A stretch of 64,000 nucleotides of DNA from Streptomyces sp. TSRI0107 (lineage in GTDB: Bacteria > Actinomycetota > Actinomycetes > Streptomycetales > Streptomycetaceae), in NCBI RefSeq assembly GCF_001905845.1, contig NZ_LIVZ01000004.1:62001-126000 (forward strand), in the 5' to 3' direction. This document shows positions 26,349 through 35,847 of the stretch, one piece after another. The position numbers and the translations under genes are program-made. Under the pieces are notes generated by a model. The model made no database searches, was not told the origin of the DNA, and worked only from the letters and a program-made list of their open reading frames with translations. Positions within the stretch are counted from its first letter, which is position 1, and each line of letters begins with the position of its first letter.

Positions 26349-28961
26349 TCAGAACAGGCTCAGCAGCGCCTCCGCCGGGTCCACCAGGCCATTCTCCCCG
26401 TCCGGCAGGGGCAGTTCGAACCACACCGTCTTGCCTCGGTGGGTGCGGCGGGATCCCCACGCGGCGGAGAGCAGGCCGACCAGTTGCAGGCCCCGGCCGC
26501 CCTCGTCGGTGTCGCGGGCGCGGCGGCGGCGCGGCTGGACGAGGCCGGAGTCCCAGACCTCGCACACCAGGGTGCGGTCGAGCAGCAGACGGAGTCTGAT
26601 CTCGCCCTCGCCGTACCTGAGCGCGTTCGTCACCAGCTCGCTGACCAGCAGCTCCGCCGTGTCGACCAGCGGTTCCAGGTCCCAGCTGAGCAGCTGGCCG
26701 CGCGCGTACTCCCGGGCGCGGCCCACGCTGCGCGGCTCACGCGGCAGCGTCCAGTCGCCGACGGACTCGGCGGGCAGGCCCTGGACGCGCGCCATGAGCA
26801 GGGCGATGTCGTCCTCGCCGTGGTGGGTGTCGAGGGTGTTCAGGACGTGGTCGCAGACGTCCTCCAGCGGCTGCGCCGGGTCGGTCAGCGCGCCCACGAA
26901 GGCCTGCAGCCCCTCGTCCAGCGGGTGGTCGCGGGACTCGACCAGGCCGTCCGTGTAGAGCGCCAGCAGCGCGCCCTCGGGGAGTTCGACCTCCACCTCC
27001 TCGAACGGCTCGCCGCCCACGCCGAGCGGCATGCCCGGCGGCACGTCCAGCATCAGCGCCGCCTCGCCCGGCTCCACCAGGACCGGCGGGAGATGGCCGG
27101 CGTTGGCGAAGGTGCAGCGCCGGGTGACGCTGTCGTAGACCGCGTACACGCAGGTCGCCAGGTAGACCTCGGACAGGTCGGCCTCGCGGGGGCGGCGCGC
27201 GGCGCGGGTGGCCTGCTGGATGCCTCCGGAGGTGCCGAGACCGCGGGCGATCTCGTCCAACTGGGAGAGCACTTCCGCGGGTTCCAGGTCGAGCTGTGCC
27301 AGCGTCCGCACGGCCGTGCGGAGTTCGCCCATCGCGACCGCGGCGCGCAGTCCGCGCCCCATCACGTCGCCGACGACCAGCGCGGTGCGGTGGCCGGGCA
27401 GTTCGATGACGTCGAACCAGTCGCCGCCGACCTCGCTGGGCCGCCCGGTGGAGGCGTTGCCCGGCAGATAGCGGCAGGCGATGTCGAGTCCGGAGGCCAC
27501 GGGGTCGCCGGGCGGCAGCAGGGACCGTTGCAGTATCAACGCCCGTTCGTGCTCGCGCCGGTAGAGGCGGGCGTTGTCGATGCAGACGGCGGCCCGCGCG
27601 GCCAGTTCCACGGCGAGTTCGCGGTCCCGGTCGCCGAACGGCTCGCTGCCCTTCGTCCGGGAGAACTGGGCGAGTCCCACGACGGTGTCGTGGGCGACCA
27701 TCGGCACGGCGAGGGTGGACTGGACGAGCCCGCCCTCCTCCGCGGGGACGGTTCTCGGCCGGGCGGCGCGCAGGGCGTCCGCGTAGGGCGAGTTGAACGG
27801 GTAGTGGTGGACCGCGCCGACCTTGACGGGCCGGCCGGTGCCGGCGAACGGGGCGTCGGATACGGCGCTGGCGAAGGCGACCCGGCGGAGCTCGGCGCTG
27901 CCGTCCGGCAGGCCGGGCGGGGTCTCGTCGCCGACGAGGAGGCCCTGGTAGAGGTCGACGGTCGCCAGGTCGCAGAAGCCGGGGACGACGACGTCGAGCA
28001 GTTCGCGGGCGGTGGTCTCCAGGTCGAGGGAGTTGCCGATACGGGCGCCGGCCTCGTTGAGCAGGGCGAGGTTGCGCCGGGCGGCGGCGGCCTCGCGGGC
28101 GGCGTCGCGCCGGGAGGTGATGTCGGTGCCGAGCCAGGCGATGCCGATGGGGCGGCCGGTGCCGCTGTGCACGCGGTAGAGGTTGACGGACCAGTGCCGC
28201 CGGTCGTCGGTGCCGGGCACGAAGCCCGTGACGTGCATGTCCGTGATGGAGTCGCCGGTTTCCAGGACGCGGCGCAGGGTCGCGGAGACCCGGTCGGCCT
28301 CGGCGCGCGGCAGATAGTCGTGGACGCCCCGGCCGCGGTGGTCGTCGGGGGTGCCGCCGAAGACGGAGGCGAACCGCTCGTTGGCGCGGCGCACCCGCAG
28401 TTCGGTGTCGATCAGCAGGAAACCGAAAGGAGATTGACCGAAAATCGCCTGCGAGGCGGCAAGGTCGGTCTCGATGCTGCGCAGCACCCGGACGTCGACG
28501 ACGATACAGACCGCTGCCTTCTCGCTCTCCTCGGTCCGGGTGGGCATCACATAGACCTCGGCGAGCCCGGCCATGCCCCGCCCCCCGTCCGGGTCCGGGG
28601 TCCGGAACGGGACCACCCCGGTCCACTCCCGGCCGTCCAGGATCTCGGCCATCTTGCGGTGCCCGCGCTCGCGCAGGTCGGGGTCGATGAACGCCGCGAT
28701 GGGGTCCATGCCGACGGCCCGCTCGGCCGGGATGCCGAACAACTGCTCGGCGCGCAGGCTCCACTGGTCGACCAGCCCGTCCGGGCCGATGGAGAAGGAC
28801 GCGACCTTTATGTAGTCGTAGATGGAGCCGGGCGGACTGCTCTGCCACAGGGCACCGGCGGGTGGCGCCTGCCGGGATCCGCCCGCGGCGTCCGCGGCCT
28901 TCGCCCTCGCGCCGTCCGACGGGTCCTCGAACTCCGTGGCCTTCGCTGGTATCTCGCTCAC
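26349..28961 (-). CDS. PAS-PAS-GAF-PP2C(SpoIIE)-HATPase signalling protein
   Basis: An 870-residue cytoplasmic regulator. In order there are a variable N terminus, PAS 1 (about 50-165), PAS 2 (165-290, FGQSPFGFLLIDTELRVRRANERF), GAF (305-480), a SpoIIE-type PP2C phosphatase (about 500-720, with GGDWFDVIEL, VVGDVMGRG and YTDGLVESRD), and a C-terminal anti-sigma HATPase (735-860, LVSELVTNALRYGEG, DEGGRGLQLVGLL). Such proteins dephosphorylate anti-sigma antagonists while carrying their own kinase-like domain. The GTG at 28961 has GGAGGGG nine bases upstream; the longer frame to 29156 is rejected. The adjacent HATPase at 29218 is a possible partner. Confidence 0.93.
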   Translation of the reverse strand: MSEIPAKATEFEDPSDGARAKAADAAGGSRQAPPAGALWQSSPPGSIYDYIKVASFSIGPDGLVDQWSLRAEQLFGIPAERAVGMDPIAAFIDPDLRERGHRKMAEILDGREWTGVVPFRTPDPDGGRGMAGLAEVYVMPTRTEESEKAAVCIVVDVRVLRSIETDLAASQAIFGQSPFGFLLIDTELRVRRANERFASVFGGTPDDHRGRGVHDYLPRAEADRVSATLRRVLETGDSITDMHVTGFVPGTDDRRHWSVNLYRVHSGTGRPIGIAWLGTDITSRRDAAREAAAARRNLALLNEAGARIGNSLDLETTARELLDVVVPGFCDLATVDLYQGLLVGDETPPGLPDGSAELRRVAFASAVSDAPFAGTGRPVKVGAVHHYPFNSPYADALRAARPRTVPAEEGGLVQSTLAVPMVAHDTVVGLAQFSRTKGSEPFGDRDRELAVELAARAAVCIDNARLYRREHERALILQRSLLPPGDPVASGLDIACRYLPGNASTGRPSEVGGDWFDVIELPGHRTALVVGDVMGRGLRAAVAMGELRTAVRTLAQLDLEPAEVLSQLDEIARGLGTSGGIQQATRAARRPREADLSEVYLATCVYAVYDSVTRRCTFANAGHLPPVLVEPGEAALMLDVPPGMPLGVGGEPFEEVEVELPEGALLALYTDGLVESRDHPLDEGLQAFVGALTDPAQPLEDVCDHVLNTLDTHHGEDDIALLMARVQGLPAESVGDWTLPREPRSVGRAREYARGQLLSWDLEPLVDTAELLVSELVTNALRYGEGEIRLRLLLDRTLVCEVWDSGLVQPRRRRARDTDEGGRGLQLVGLLSAAWGSRRTHRGKTVWFELPLPDGENGLVDPAEALLSLF

Positions 28962-29064
28962 GCGAACCGTCCCCTCCAGCTCACCGCGTCCGGCACCGGT
29001 CACCGGCGGCGGCTGCCCGCAGTATCCAGCACTACGGCGCCGCACAACACGGTGTTCACGATCA

Positions 29065-29097
29065 CAGCACGGTCCAGCTGGTTTTCGGACCGTGCTG
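29065..29097 (-). terminator. Hairpin between HATPase gene and PAS/PP2C gene
   Basis: An 11-bp perfect inverted repeat (29065-29075 and 29087-29097) with an 11-base AT-rich loop lies in the gap between two minus-strand genes. It probably ends the upstream gene's transcript; a regulatory role before the phosphatase gene is possible. Confidence 0.55.
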
Positions 29098-29217
29098 CGA
29101 GAACACTTCCAGTCTTCTAACCAGCGGACACGCCCTCGAATCACGCGGTCGGGCACGGGCCGGTGGCGTGATCCCGGTGCCGGTACGGCCGTGCGACGAC
29201 GACACCCTTGTGCGCCC

Positions 29218-29679
29218 TCATGTCGGCACGGCCAGTTCGAACCAGACCGTCTTGCCGTTCACGCCGGGGCGGCTGCCCCAGCGCCGCGAGGAGGAGGCGA
29301 CCAGCTGGAGTCCGCGGCCGCTCTCGTCGTCGGGGCGGGCGGCGCGTTCGCGGGGCGGGTCCGGGAGCGGGTCGGAGACCTCCACCAGCAGTACGTCGGG
29401 GAGGCCGGCGGGACGGATGAGGCACACGCCGATGGGGCCGGTGGCGTGCCGCAGGGCGTTCGTCACCAGCTCGCTGACCAACAGGGTCGTGATGTCGCCG
29501 ACGCTGTCGAGGTCCCAGCCGTGCAGTTGGCCGCGGACCACCGAGCGGGCGGTGCGAACGGCTCCCGGGTCCGCGGGAAAGGTCCATTCGGCGCGGTCGC
29601 CTTCGGTGTCGATCACGCCGATCACATCCCAGGCAAGCGAGCCCACCCATGTCCGGTTTCGTGGGGTTAATGGGCACAT
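29218..29679 (-). CDS. Stand-alone HATPase, RsbW/SpoIIAB-like anti-sigma factor
   Basis: A 153-residue single-domain GHKL ATPase of the kind that phosphorylates anti-anti-sigma factors. N box LLVSELVTNALRHATG, G1 box DDESGRGLQLVA and the terminal GKTVWFELAV are present. A Val start about 12 codons downstream is possible, because the region before VGSLAWDVIG shows no family similarity. It is upstream of, and parallel to, the PAS/PP2C/HATPase gene, with a hairpin between. Streptomyces genomes have dozens of these, so its partner cannot be named. Confidence 0.85.
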   Translation of the reverse strand: MCPLTPRNRTWVGSLAWDVIGVIDTEGDRAEWTFPADPGAVRTARSVVRGQLHGWDLDSVGDITTLLVSELVTNALRHATGPIGVCLIRPAGLPDVLLVEVSDPLPDPPRERAARPDDESGRGLQLVASSSRRWGSRPGVNGKTVWFELAVPT

Positions 29680-29783
29680 ACCCGATATTCAGGGGGCAGT
29701 ACCGCGCAGTGGGGCGCACTGTGGCACGAACGGCGTACGGCAGCGGTGGGTGCGCCCCCGAGAGACCCGGACGGGCCCGCCGC

Positions 29784-30203
<420 letters not shown>

Positions 30204-30226
30204 GCACCGGAGCCTATCCAGCGCGG

Positions 30227-30424
30227 TCAGCCGACGGCGTCGGCGTCCTCCCCGTCCTGGTCGATCCGCTGGACCCAATAAAGCTGCTTGTGACCTCGGC
30301 TGTCGAGGCTGTCCGCGATCTTCTGGGCCTCGGCGCGAGTCGCGTACCGGCCGACGCGGTAGCGATTGCCGTTGTCGTCCTGGCGTATGACGAGCCAGGG
30401 AAGAGTGATCGTGCTGTCGTTCAT
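30227..30424 (-). CDS. Small SPOR-like protein
   Basis: A 65-residue protein made almost entirely of one SPOR-like unit. The text YRVGRYATRAEAQKIADSL followed by YWVQRID is the usual pattern, though SPOR domains normally bind denuded glycan at septa and this one has no signal peptide or membrane helix. Its function in the cytoplasm is unknown. It is upstream of the MutT gene on the same strand. Confidence 0.8.
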   Translation of the reverse strand: MNDSTITLPWLVIRQDDNGNRYRVGRYATRAEAQKIADSLDSRGHKQLYWVQRIDQDGEDADAVG

Positions 30425-30820
30425 CGCGCCCCTCCGCTTCCCGCCCTGCGCGCCCCGCCCGCTAAGGAAACCGCAATCCGCATATGCCCGAGCCTACGCC
30501 TAACCTTCACGCAGCGAACACGCCTTTTCACGAAGAGATACGCAACAAGCCAGCCACCAGGGGGCGCACGGCATCGAACGCGCCGTCGATGTGAAGTGCC
30601 GCATGCGGTCGGCGGCCTGCCCGCCATCGTGCGGGCGACCTGCGAGAACGACCGGATCTCAACCGGCGCGCACGGGCCCGCCGACCGGTCGGGTGCCGAC
30701 GGCAACTGCCGGGAGGGCGTGCGCCCTCCAACCCGTGCGCGCTCCTGCGGCGCGCGTGAAACGTGGGGGCGTGAGCCGGAGGGGTCCCGGCCGCCCGCTC
30801 TGCTCGACCGGCAGCCCGTC
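30425..30820. other. Intergenic region between GntR and SPOR genes
   Basis: I see no gene with a ribosome site here. A 7-bp GGAGGGC/GCCCTCC hairpin with a GTGC loop at 30712-30729 lies about 90 bases after the GntR stop codon and may terminate it. The AT-richer part 30460-30560 is the likely promoter zone of the SPOR/MutT pair. Several overlapping Arg-rich frames are shadows. Confidence 0.45.
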
Positions 30821-31573
30821 CTACTTGACCGGCAGGTGGTACGCCACCCGGTACCGGTCCGCCGGGATGACCACGTCGGCGGTCTCGACGGGGCGGCCGG
30901 ACGCGTAGAAGGTGCGCTGGACGACGAGGACGACGTGGCCGGGGACGCCGCCGAGAGCGAGAAGCTCCTCCGCGAGGCCGGGGCGGGCGCCGACCTCCTC
31001 GGTGACGTTGTCCACGACGACGTCGATGGCGGCCATGCGCTCGACCACGCCCATCCCGCCGAGCGGCCCCTCCTCGGGCAGCATCACGGGGGTGCGGCCG
31101 GTGACCGCGAGGGGTTCCCAGGAGGTGGAGAGCATCATCGCCTCTCCGGCCTCCCGGTAGACGTACTTGGTGCGCATCACGCGCTCGCCCGGCTTGATGC
31201 CGAGCCGTTCGGCGATCGGGCCGCTCGCCTCGGTCTGCTCGCTGCCGGACTCCCAGGTGCCGCGCACCGTGGTGTCGGCCTGCTCCTGGCGGAACGGGGT
31301 GGCCGTGTCGGCCGGGCGGAACCCGGAGCGGGCGATGCGGCGCGGCACCGGCCGCTCGCGCACATAGGTCCCGGACCCGGACCGGCCCTCGACCAGCCCC
31401 TCGGCCATCAGCACCTTGCGGGCCTCCAGGGCGACCGTGTCCGAGACGCCGTACTCCTCGCGGATCCGCGCCTGGGACGGCAGGCGGGTGTGCGGTGGCA
31501 GCAGACCGTCGACGATCTTCTTGCGGAGATCACCCGCGACACGCAGGTACGCCGGCTGCTCACCGAATGTCAC
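30821..31573 (-). CDS. GntR family regulator, HutC/UTRA type
   Basis: A 250-residue repressor-type protein. The winged helix (residues 5-75; LRKKIVDGLLPPHTRLPSQARI, SGSGTYVRE) is followed by a UTRA ligand-binding domain (about 95-240; MRTKYVYREAGEAMMLSTSWEP and QRTFYASGRPVETADVVIPADRYRVAYHLPV). The domain order and length match the HutC subfamily, whose ligands are often sugars or amino acids. No metabolic or transport gene adjoins it, so it may act on distant targets or on itself. A TGTACA-centred sequence (GTTGTACAGAC) sits about 15-25 bases upstream of the start, a plausible autoregulatory operator. Confidence 0.9.
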   Translation of the reverse strand: MTFGEQPAYLRVAGDLRKKIVDGLLPPHTRLPSQARIREEYGVSDTVALEARKVLMAEGLVEGRSGSGTYVRERPVPRRIARSGFRPADTATPFRQEQADTTVRGTWESGSEQTEASGPIAERLGIKPGERVMRTKYVYREAGEAMMLSTSWEPLAVTGRTPVMLPEEGPLGGMGVVERMAAIDVVVDNVTEEVGARPGLAEELLALGGVPGHVVLVVQRTFYASGRPVETADVVIPADRYRVAYHLPVK

Positions 31574-31719
31574 TGGCCGCTCCCATCAGGTTGTACAGAC
31601 AGCAACAGCGTGGCAACCCTGGGTTCCGCGGAGCAAGCAAAGGCCAGAGAATCACTCGATGTGATGACATCGACGTGCGAGGGGCTTACGCAGGCACTTT
31701 CTCCCCGCTATGGCCGCGC

Positions 31720-32946
31720 TCACACATTCAGGTCACCGCCGCCCGCGTCCTCCTCCGCGCCGTCGTCGTAGTCGTACTCGGGCGGGCTGGTGTCCAGTCC
31801 CAGCGCCTCGCGGACGTCGATCGTCGTCGCGCCGTCGTAGAACTCGTACCCGGCCTCGTAGTGCTCGTAGAAGGTGTCCGCGTCGGTCGCCGCCGCCGCC
31901 TTCGCCCAGTGCTCGCGCGCCGCCTCCAGCTCGTCCACCAGGCCGGCGACGGGCTGCTCGGAGTCCGCGGGCCAGCCGCGGCCGCGCAGCGCCTCGGTCT
32001 GGTCGTCGAGGGCGTCGCGGACCTCGCCGGCCCAGTCCGTGTTCACCTCGAGGTCGTCCTCGGGGTAGTCGTCGGGCTCCCGGTCGAGGACCCTGTCGAG
32101 GTCGCGCACCGACTCCAGGTACGCCAGCTGGTCGGCGTCCAGGGTGGTCGCGTCGTTGCGCAGCGAACCGGTCAGGGTGCCCTTCTCGTCGGTGTTGCCG
32201 AAGATGCAGGTGATCTCGCGGTCGCCGAGCCGCCAGCTCTGCCGGGTCGGGGTGAGGTAGTACACGTCGACGTGCTGGGGCAGGGCCCACAGGTCCAGGG
32301 CGTAGTCGCTCTGGAGCGTGTAGCACTTGTCCTCGGCCACCGCCGTGACGTGGTCGTCGCCGGGGAAGGAGCCGCCCGGCAGGGTGACCGTGGCGAACAC
32401 CTCGCCGTCGTGCTCGCCGGCGCAGGGGACGACGTCGAGGTCGTACGTCACGCCCTCCAGGGAGCCGCCGGGCGCGTCGAAGCACTGGCCCTTGTCCACG
32501 GAGAGGGTCTCGCCGGCCGCGCCCTCCTTGAAGCCCTCCCAGAAGTCGGCGGCGACCCCCGTGGGCACCGCCACCGCCCACAGCGCGATCCCGACGGACG
32601 ACAGCACGGAACCGGCGATCGCCAGGCCCTTGCCGCGCTCGCCCTTCCTCTTGATCTGCCGCAGGGCGATCAGCCCCAGCACCAGCCCGACGGCGGGCAG
32701 GAAGCACAGCACGCCGAGGACCAGGGCGGCGATGGCGACACCGTTGACCGGGGGCTGCTGCTGGTAGGGGTAGGGCTGCCAGCCGCCGTACGGAGCGGAC
32801 CCGTACGGGCCGGAGGCGTACGGCCCCTGCTGGTACGGCCCCTGCGGGTACGGCCCCTGCTGGTAAGGGCCCTGCGGGTGCGGAGCCGGGTACTGGCCCT
32901 GGGGGCCCGGCGGCTGCTCGGGGCCGGTGGGCGGGGGTGTGGACAC
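31720..32946 (-). CDS. DUF4190 / septum-formation-family membrane protein
   Basis: A 408-residue protein. A Pro/Gln/Tyr-rich N terminus of repeated GPYQQGPYPQ-like units is followed by two helices of DUF4190 type (IAALVLGVLCFLPAVGLVLGLIAL). The long extracytoplasmic part contains the septum-formation motif (KGQCFDAPG, VVPCAGEHDGEVFATV, DKCYTLQ, TCIFGN). Paired cysteines probably form disulfides. The GTG at 32946 has GGAG ten bases upstream; the 2.4-kb open frame extending to 34152 is antisense to the serpin and not real. The C terminus is acidic and Tyr/Asp-rich. It is divergent from the serpin gene by 81 bp. Confidence 0.83.
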   Translation of the reverse strand: MSTPPPTGPEQPPGPQGQYPAPHPQGPYQQGPYPQGPYQQGPYASGPYGSAPYGGWQPYPYQQQPPVNGVAIAALVLGVLCFLPAVGLVLGLIALRQIKRKGERGKGLAIAGSVLSSVGIALWAVAVPTGVAADFWEGFKEGAAGETLSVDKGQCFDAPGGSLEGVTYDLDVVPCAGEHDGEVFATVTLPGGSFPGDDHVTAVAEDKCYTLQSDYALDLWALPQHVDVYYLTPTRQSWRLGDREITCIFGNTDEKGTLTGSLRNDATTLDADQLAYLESVRDLDRVLDREPDDYPEDDLEVNTDWAGEVRDALDDQTEALRGRGWPADSEQPVAGLVDELEAAREHWAKAAAATDADTFYEHYEAGYEFYDGATTIDVREALGLDTSPPEYDYDDGAEEDAGGGDLNV

Positions 32947-33027
32947 GGGTACCGTGCTCCTGACTCGGTTCATGAGGAACTGACGTACGACTTGGCGCAT
33001 GGTAAGCGCGGGGCGACGGGGGGCGAC

Positions 33028-34224
33028 ATGGGGGTCACGAACGCGACGATCCGGGCGGTCAACGGGTTGACGGCGCGGTGGGCGCGGACCATCGAGGCCG
33101 GCACGGTGTTCTCCGCGGCCGGGGTGTGGCCGCTGCTCGCCCTCCTCGCCGACGGCGCCGGGGGCCCGGCCCGCGACGAACTGACGGACGCGGTGGGCCT
33201 CCCCGTGGAGCGGGCGGCCCCGGCGGCGCGGGAGCTGCTGGCCCGGCTGGCGGCGACGCGCGGCCTGGACACGGCCGTCGGCCTGTGGACCAAGCGCACG
33301 CCGGCGCTGCGCGAGGCATGGCGGGCGGGGCTGCCGGCGGAGGCGCACGGGGTGCTGTCCGGAGACGTCGCCGCGGACCACGCCGCACTCGACGCGTGGG
33401 CCGCGAAGCGGACCGGCGGGCTGATCGAGCGGATGCCGGTGACCCTGGACGCGCGCACCGAGCTGGTGCTGGCCGGAGCGCTCACGCTGCGCACGAACTG
33501 GCTGCGGCCGTTCGACGAGCACCCGCTGGCGCCGGAGACCGGGCCGTGGAGCGAGCGGACCCTGCTCGGGCTGTGGCGTGCGAGCGCGCTCCCGGACCGG
33601 GTCGGCGTCGCGGACACCCCGCACGGCTTCGTCACCGAGCTGAAGGTGCTGGGCGACAACGCCCTGGACGTCCATCTGCTGCTCGGCGAGGAGCACATGA
33701 CGCCGGGGCAGGTGCTGTCGGCGGGCCTGGACGTCCTCGCCCGCCGGTGCCCCGTGGTCCCCGGCCCGCAGCTCCCCTACGGGGACGTGGGGCCGGGCCT
33801 GCGCGTGGTCAGGACGCGCAGCGAGCGGCCGGAACCGCCGACGCTGGAGGTGACCACCGCGGCGTTCGACCTCACCGGACACCACGACCTGCTGCAGCGC
33901 CACGCCCTGTTCGGCCTCACCACCGCGCGGGACGACCGCGTCGGCCACTTCCCCGGAGTGAGCGCCCACCCGCTCGCGGTCGGCTCGGCCGAGCAGTCCG
34001 CCATGGCCCGGTTCGGGGCGCTCGGCTTCCGCGCGGCGGCGGTCACGGCGTTCGGCGCCATAGGCGCGGGCATCCCGCAGCTGCGCTGGCTGACCACCAC
34101 CGTCCGGGCCCGCTTCGACCGCCCCTTCGGTTTCCTCGCCCTGCACCGCCACTCACGCCTCGTCCTCGCGGCGGGCTGGGTGACGGACCCGGAGCCCTTC
34201 CGCGAGGACGAGGAGTACTTCTAG
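33028..34224 (+). CDS. Serpin family protein (serine protease inhibitor fold)
   Basis: A 398-residue protein. The N terminus (VNGLTARWARTI, GTVFSAAGVWPLLALLADGA) and the C terminus (RFDRPFGFLALHRHSRLVLAAGWVTDPE) match serpin helix A and the serpin signature region. The hinge before the reactive loop reads FGALGFRAAAVTAFGA: the Ala run is kept but the Glu-Gly-Thr-Glu of classical inhibitory hinges is not, so inhibitory power is uncertain. There is no signal peptide, so it may be cytoplasmic. The last 20 bases including the stop are tandemly duplicated (34205-34244). It is convergent with a subtilisin gene only 16 bp after the duplication. Confidence 0.87.
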   Translation: MGVTNATIRAVNGLTARWARTIEAGTVFSAAGVWPLLALLADGAGGPARDELTDAVGLPVERAAPAARELLARLAATRGLDTAVGLWTKRTPALREAWRAGLPAEAHGVLSGDVAADHAALDAWAAKRTGGLIERMPVTLDARTELVLAGALTLRTNWLRPFDEHPLAPETGPWSERTLLGLWRASALPDRVGVADTPHGFVTELKVLGDNALDVHLLLGEEHMTPGQVLSAGLDVLARRCPVVPGPQLPYGDVGPGLRVVRTRSERPEPPTLEVTTAAFDLTGHHDLLQRHALFGLTTARDDRVGHFPGVSAHPLAVGSAEQSAMARFGALGFRAAAVTAFGAIGAGIPQLRWLTTTVRARFDRPFGFLALHRHSRLVLAAGWVTDPEPFREDEEYF

Positions 34225-34244
34225 AGGACGAGGAGTACTTCTAG
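34205..34244 (+). repeat. Perfect 20-bp tandem duplication over the serpin stop codon
   Basis: The segment 34205-34224, encoding the last residues (EDEEYF) and the TAG stop, is repeated exactly at 34225-34244. The second copy is untranslated. This looks like a recent slippage event. Confidence 0.97.
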
Positions 34245-34260
34245 GGGCACTGCCAGGGGG

Positions 34261-35847
34261 TCAGAACTGCAGCGCCCAGGCGTCGATGCGCCCGGTGTCG
34301 AAGTTGGCGTTGTCGCTCACCCGGAGCTTCCAGGTGCCGTTGGCGCTCTCCGCGGACGCGTTGACCGAGTACGTGGTGTCGATGTTGTCCGAGCTGCCGC
34401 CGGTGCCGTAGCCCTTGAGGGTGTACGCCGTGCCGTCGGGGGCGATCAGCTGGACCTGGAGGTCGCCGATGTACGTGTGGACGATGTGGACCTCGACGGC
34501 CAGGGCCGCGGGCGCGTTGCCGGAGACGCCGGAGACGGTGACCGGGGACTCCGCGGTCGCGTTGTCGTTGATCGCGTAGTCACCGGTGTTCTCGAACCGC
34601 GGTCCCGGCGGGGTCGTGCCGCCGCCGCCGACGTACAGCAGGCGGTTGGGCGAGCCGGTGCCCGGGCTGCCGACGACGTTGGGCGTGGCGGCCGCGGTCA
34701 GCGCCGAGGACACCTGGGCGGGCGTGGCCGTCGGGTTGTCGGCCAGGTAGAGCGCCGCCGCTCCGGCGACGTGCGGGGTCGCCATCGACGTACCGGAGAT
34801 GGTGTTGGTGGCGCTGTCGCCGCTGTTCCAGGTGGAGGTGATGGACGAACCCGGGGCGAACAGGTCGAGGACCGTGCCGTAGTTGGAGTAGCTGGCGCGG
34901 GCGTCGGAGGAGGTCGTCGCACCGACGGTGATCGCCTCCGTCACGCGTGCGGGCGACCGGGTCGAGGCGTTGGTGCTCTCGTTGCCCGCCGCCACGGCGA
35001 AGGTGACGCCGGAGGCGATGGCGTTGCGTACGGCCGTGTCGAGCGCGGAGTCGGCGCCGCCGCCGAGGGACATGTTCGCCACGGCCGGCTTGACCGCGTT
35101 GCGCGCGACCCAGTCGATGCCGGCGACGACCTGGGCGGTCGTACCGGAGCCGGAGTTGTTCAGCACCCGGACGCCGACGATGTTCGCCTTCTTGGCGACG
35201 CCGTAGGCGCTGCCCGCGACGGTGCCGGCGACGTGCGTGCCGTGGCCGTGGCCGTCCTGGGCGGTGTTGTCGTTGTCGATGGCGTCGTAGCCGTAGGAGG
35301 CGCGGCCACCGAAGTCGCTGTGGGTGATGCGGACGCCGGTGTCGATGACGTACGCCGTCACGCCCTGCCCGGCCGAGTCCGGGTAGGTGTAGGAGCTGTT
35401 CAGCGGCAGGTTCCGCTGGTCGATGCGGTCCAGGCCCCAGGACGGCGGGCTGGGCTGGGTGGCGTCGATGCTGAACGTGCGGTTCTGCACGACGGAGGCG
35501 ACGGCCGGGTCGGCGGCGAGCCGCTTCGCCTCGGTCTCGGAGGCCTCGATCGCGTAGCCGTTGAGGGCCTTGGTGTACGTGCGCTCGATGGTGGCGCCGT
35601 ACTTCTTGGCCAGCGCGCGGCCCTCGGCGGAGCCGGAGCGGGCCTCGCCCGGCTTCAGGGTCACGATGTAGCTGTCGGCGACGGCGTTCGCCGCGCCCTC
35701 GTACTGGATGCGCCCTTCGGCGGCGGCGGGTGCCGCGCCGGCGGGCAGCGCGGAGACCAGGCCCGCGGCGAGCGCCGCGGTGCTCGCGACGGCGAGCGCG
35801 GCCAGTCTTCGCCGGGAGGTGCGGTGGGGAGTACGCATCACTGCCAT
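34261..35847 (-). CDS. Secreted subtilisin-like serine protease (S8) with P domain
   Basis: A 528-residue secreted endopeptidase. It has a Tat- or Sec-type signal (SRRRLAALAVASTAALAAG, cleavage near Ala39), an I9 propeptide inhibitor (about 58-125, YIVTLKPGEA to ADPAVASVVQ) and a proteinase K-type catalytic domain with Asp169 (VIDTGV), His202 (HGTHVAG) and Ser354 (GTSMATPHVAG). A C-terminal P/proprotein-convertase domain follows (about 416-528, LRVSDNANFDTGRIDAW). The ATG at 35847 follows AGGAGG; an upstream frame to 35931 lacks a site. The propeptide and signal show it is made as a zymogen. The convergent serpin is a possible but unproven partner. Confidence 0.96.
   Translation of the reverse strand: MAVMRTPHRTSRRRLAALAVASTAALAAGLVSALPAGAAPAAAEGRIQYEGAANAVADSYIVTLKPGEARSGSAEGRALAKKYGATIERTYTKALNGYAIEASETEAKRLAADPAVASVVQNRTFSIDATQPSPPSWGLDRIDQRNLPLNSSYTYPDSAGQGVTAYVIDTGVRITHSDFGGRASYGYDAIDNDNTAQDGHGHGTHVAGTVAGSAYGVAKKANIVGVRVLNNSGSGTTAQVVAGIDWVARNAVKPAVANMSLGGGADSALDTAVRNAIASGVTFAVAAGNESTNASTRSPARVTEAITVGATTSSDARASYSNYGTVLDLFAPGSSITSTWNSGDSATNTISGTSMATPHVAGAAALYLADNPTATPAQVSSALTAAATPNVVGSPGTGSPNRLLYVGGGGTTPPGPRFENTGDYAINDNATAESPVTVSGVSGNAPAALAVEVHIVHTYIGDLQVQLIAPDGTAYTLKGYGTGGSSDNIDTTYSVNASAESANGTWKLRVSDNANFDTGRIDAWALQF

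Noticed and set aside
31495..34224. 909-codon plus-strand frame with the serpin at its C terminus
   Set aside because: Only the part from 33028 has family similarity and a start site. The upstream part is antisense to the septum-formation-family gene.
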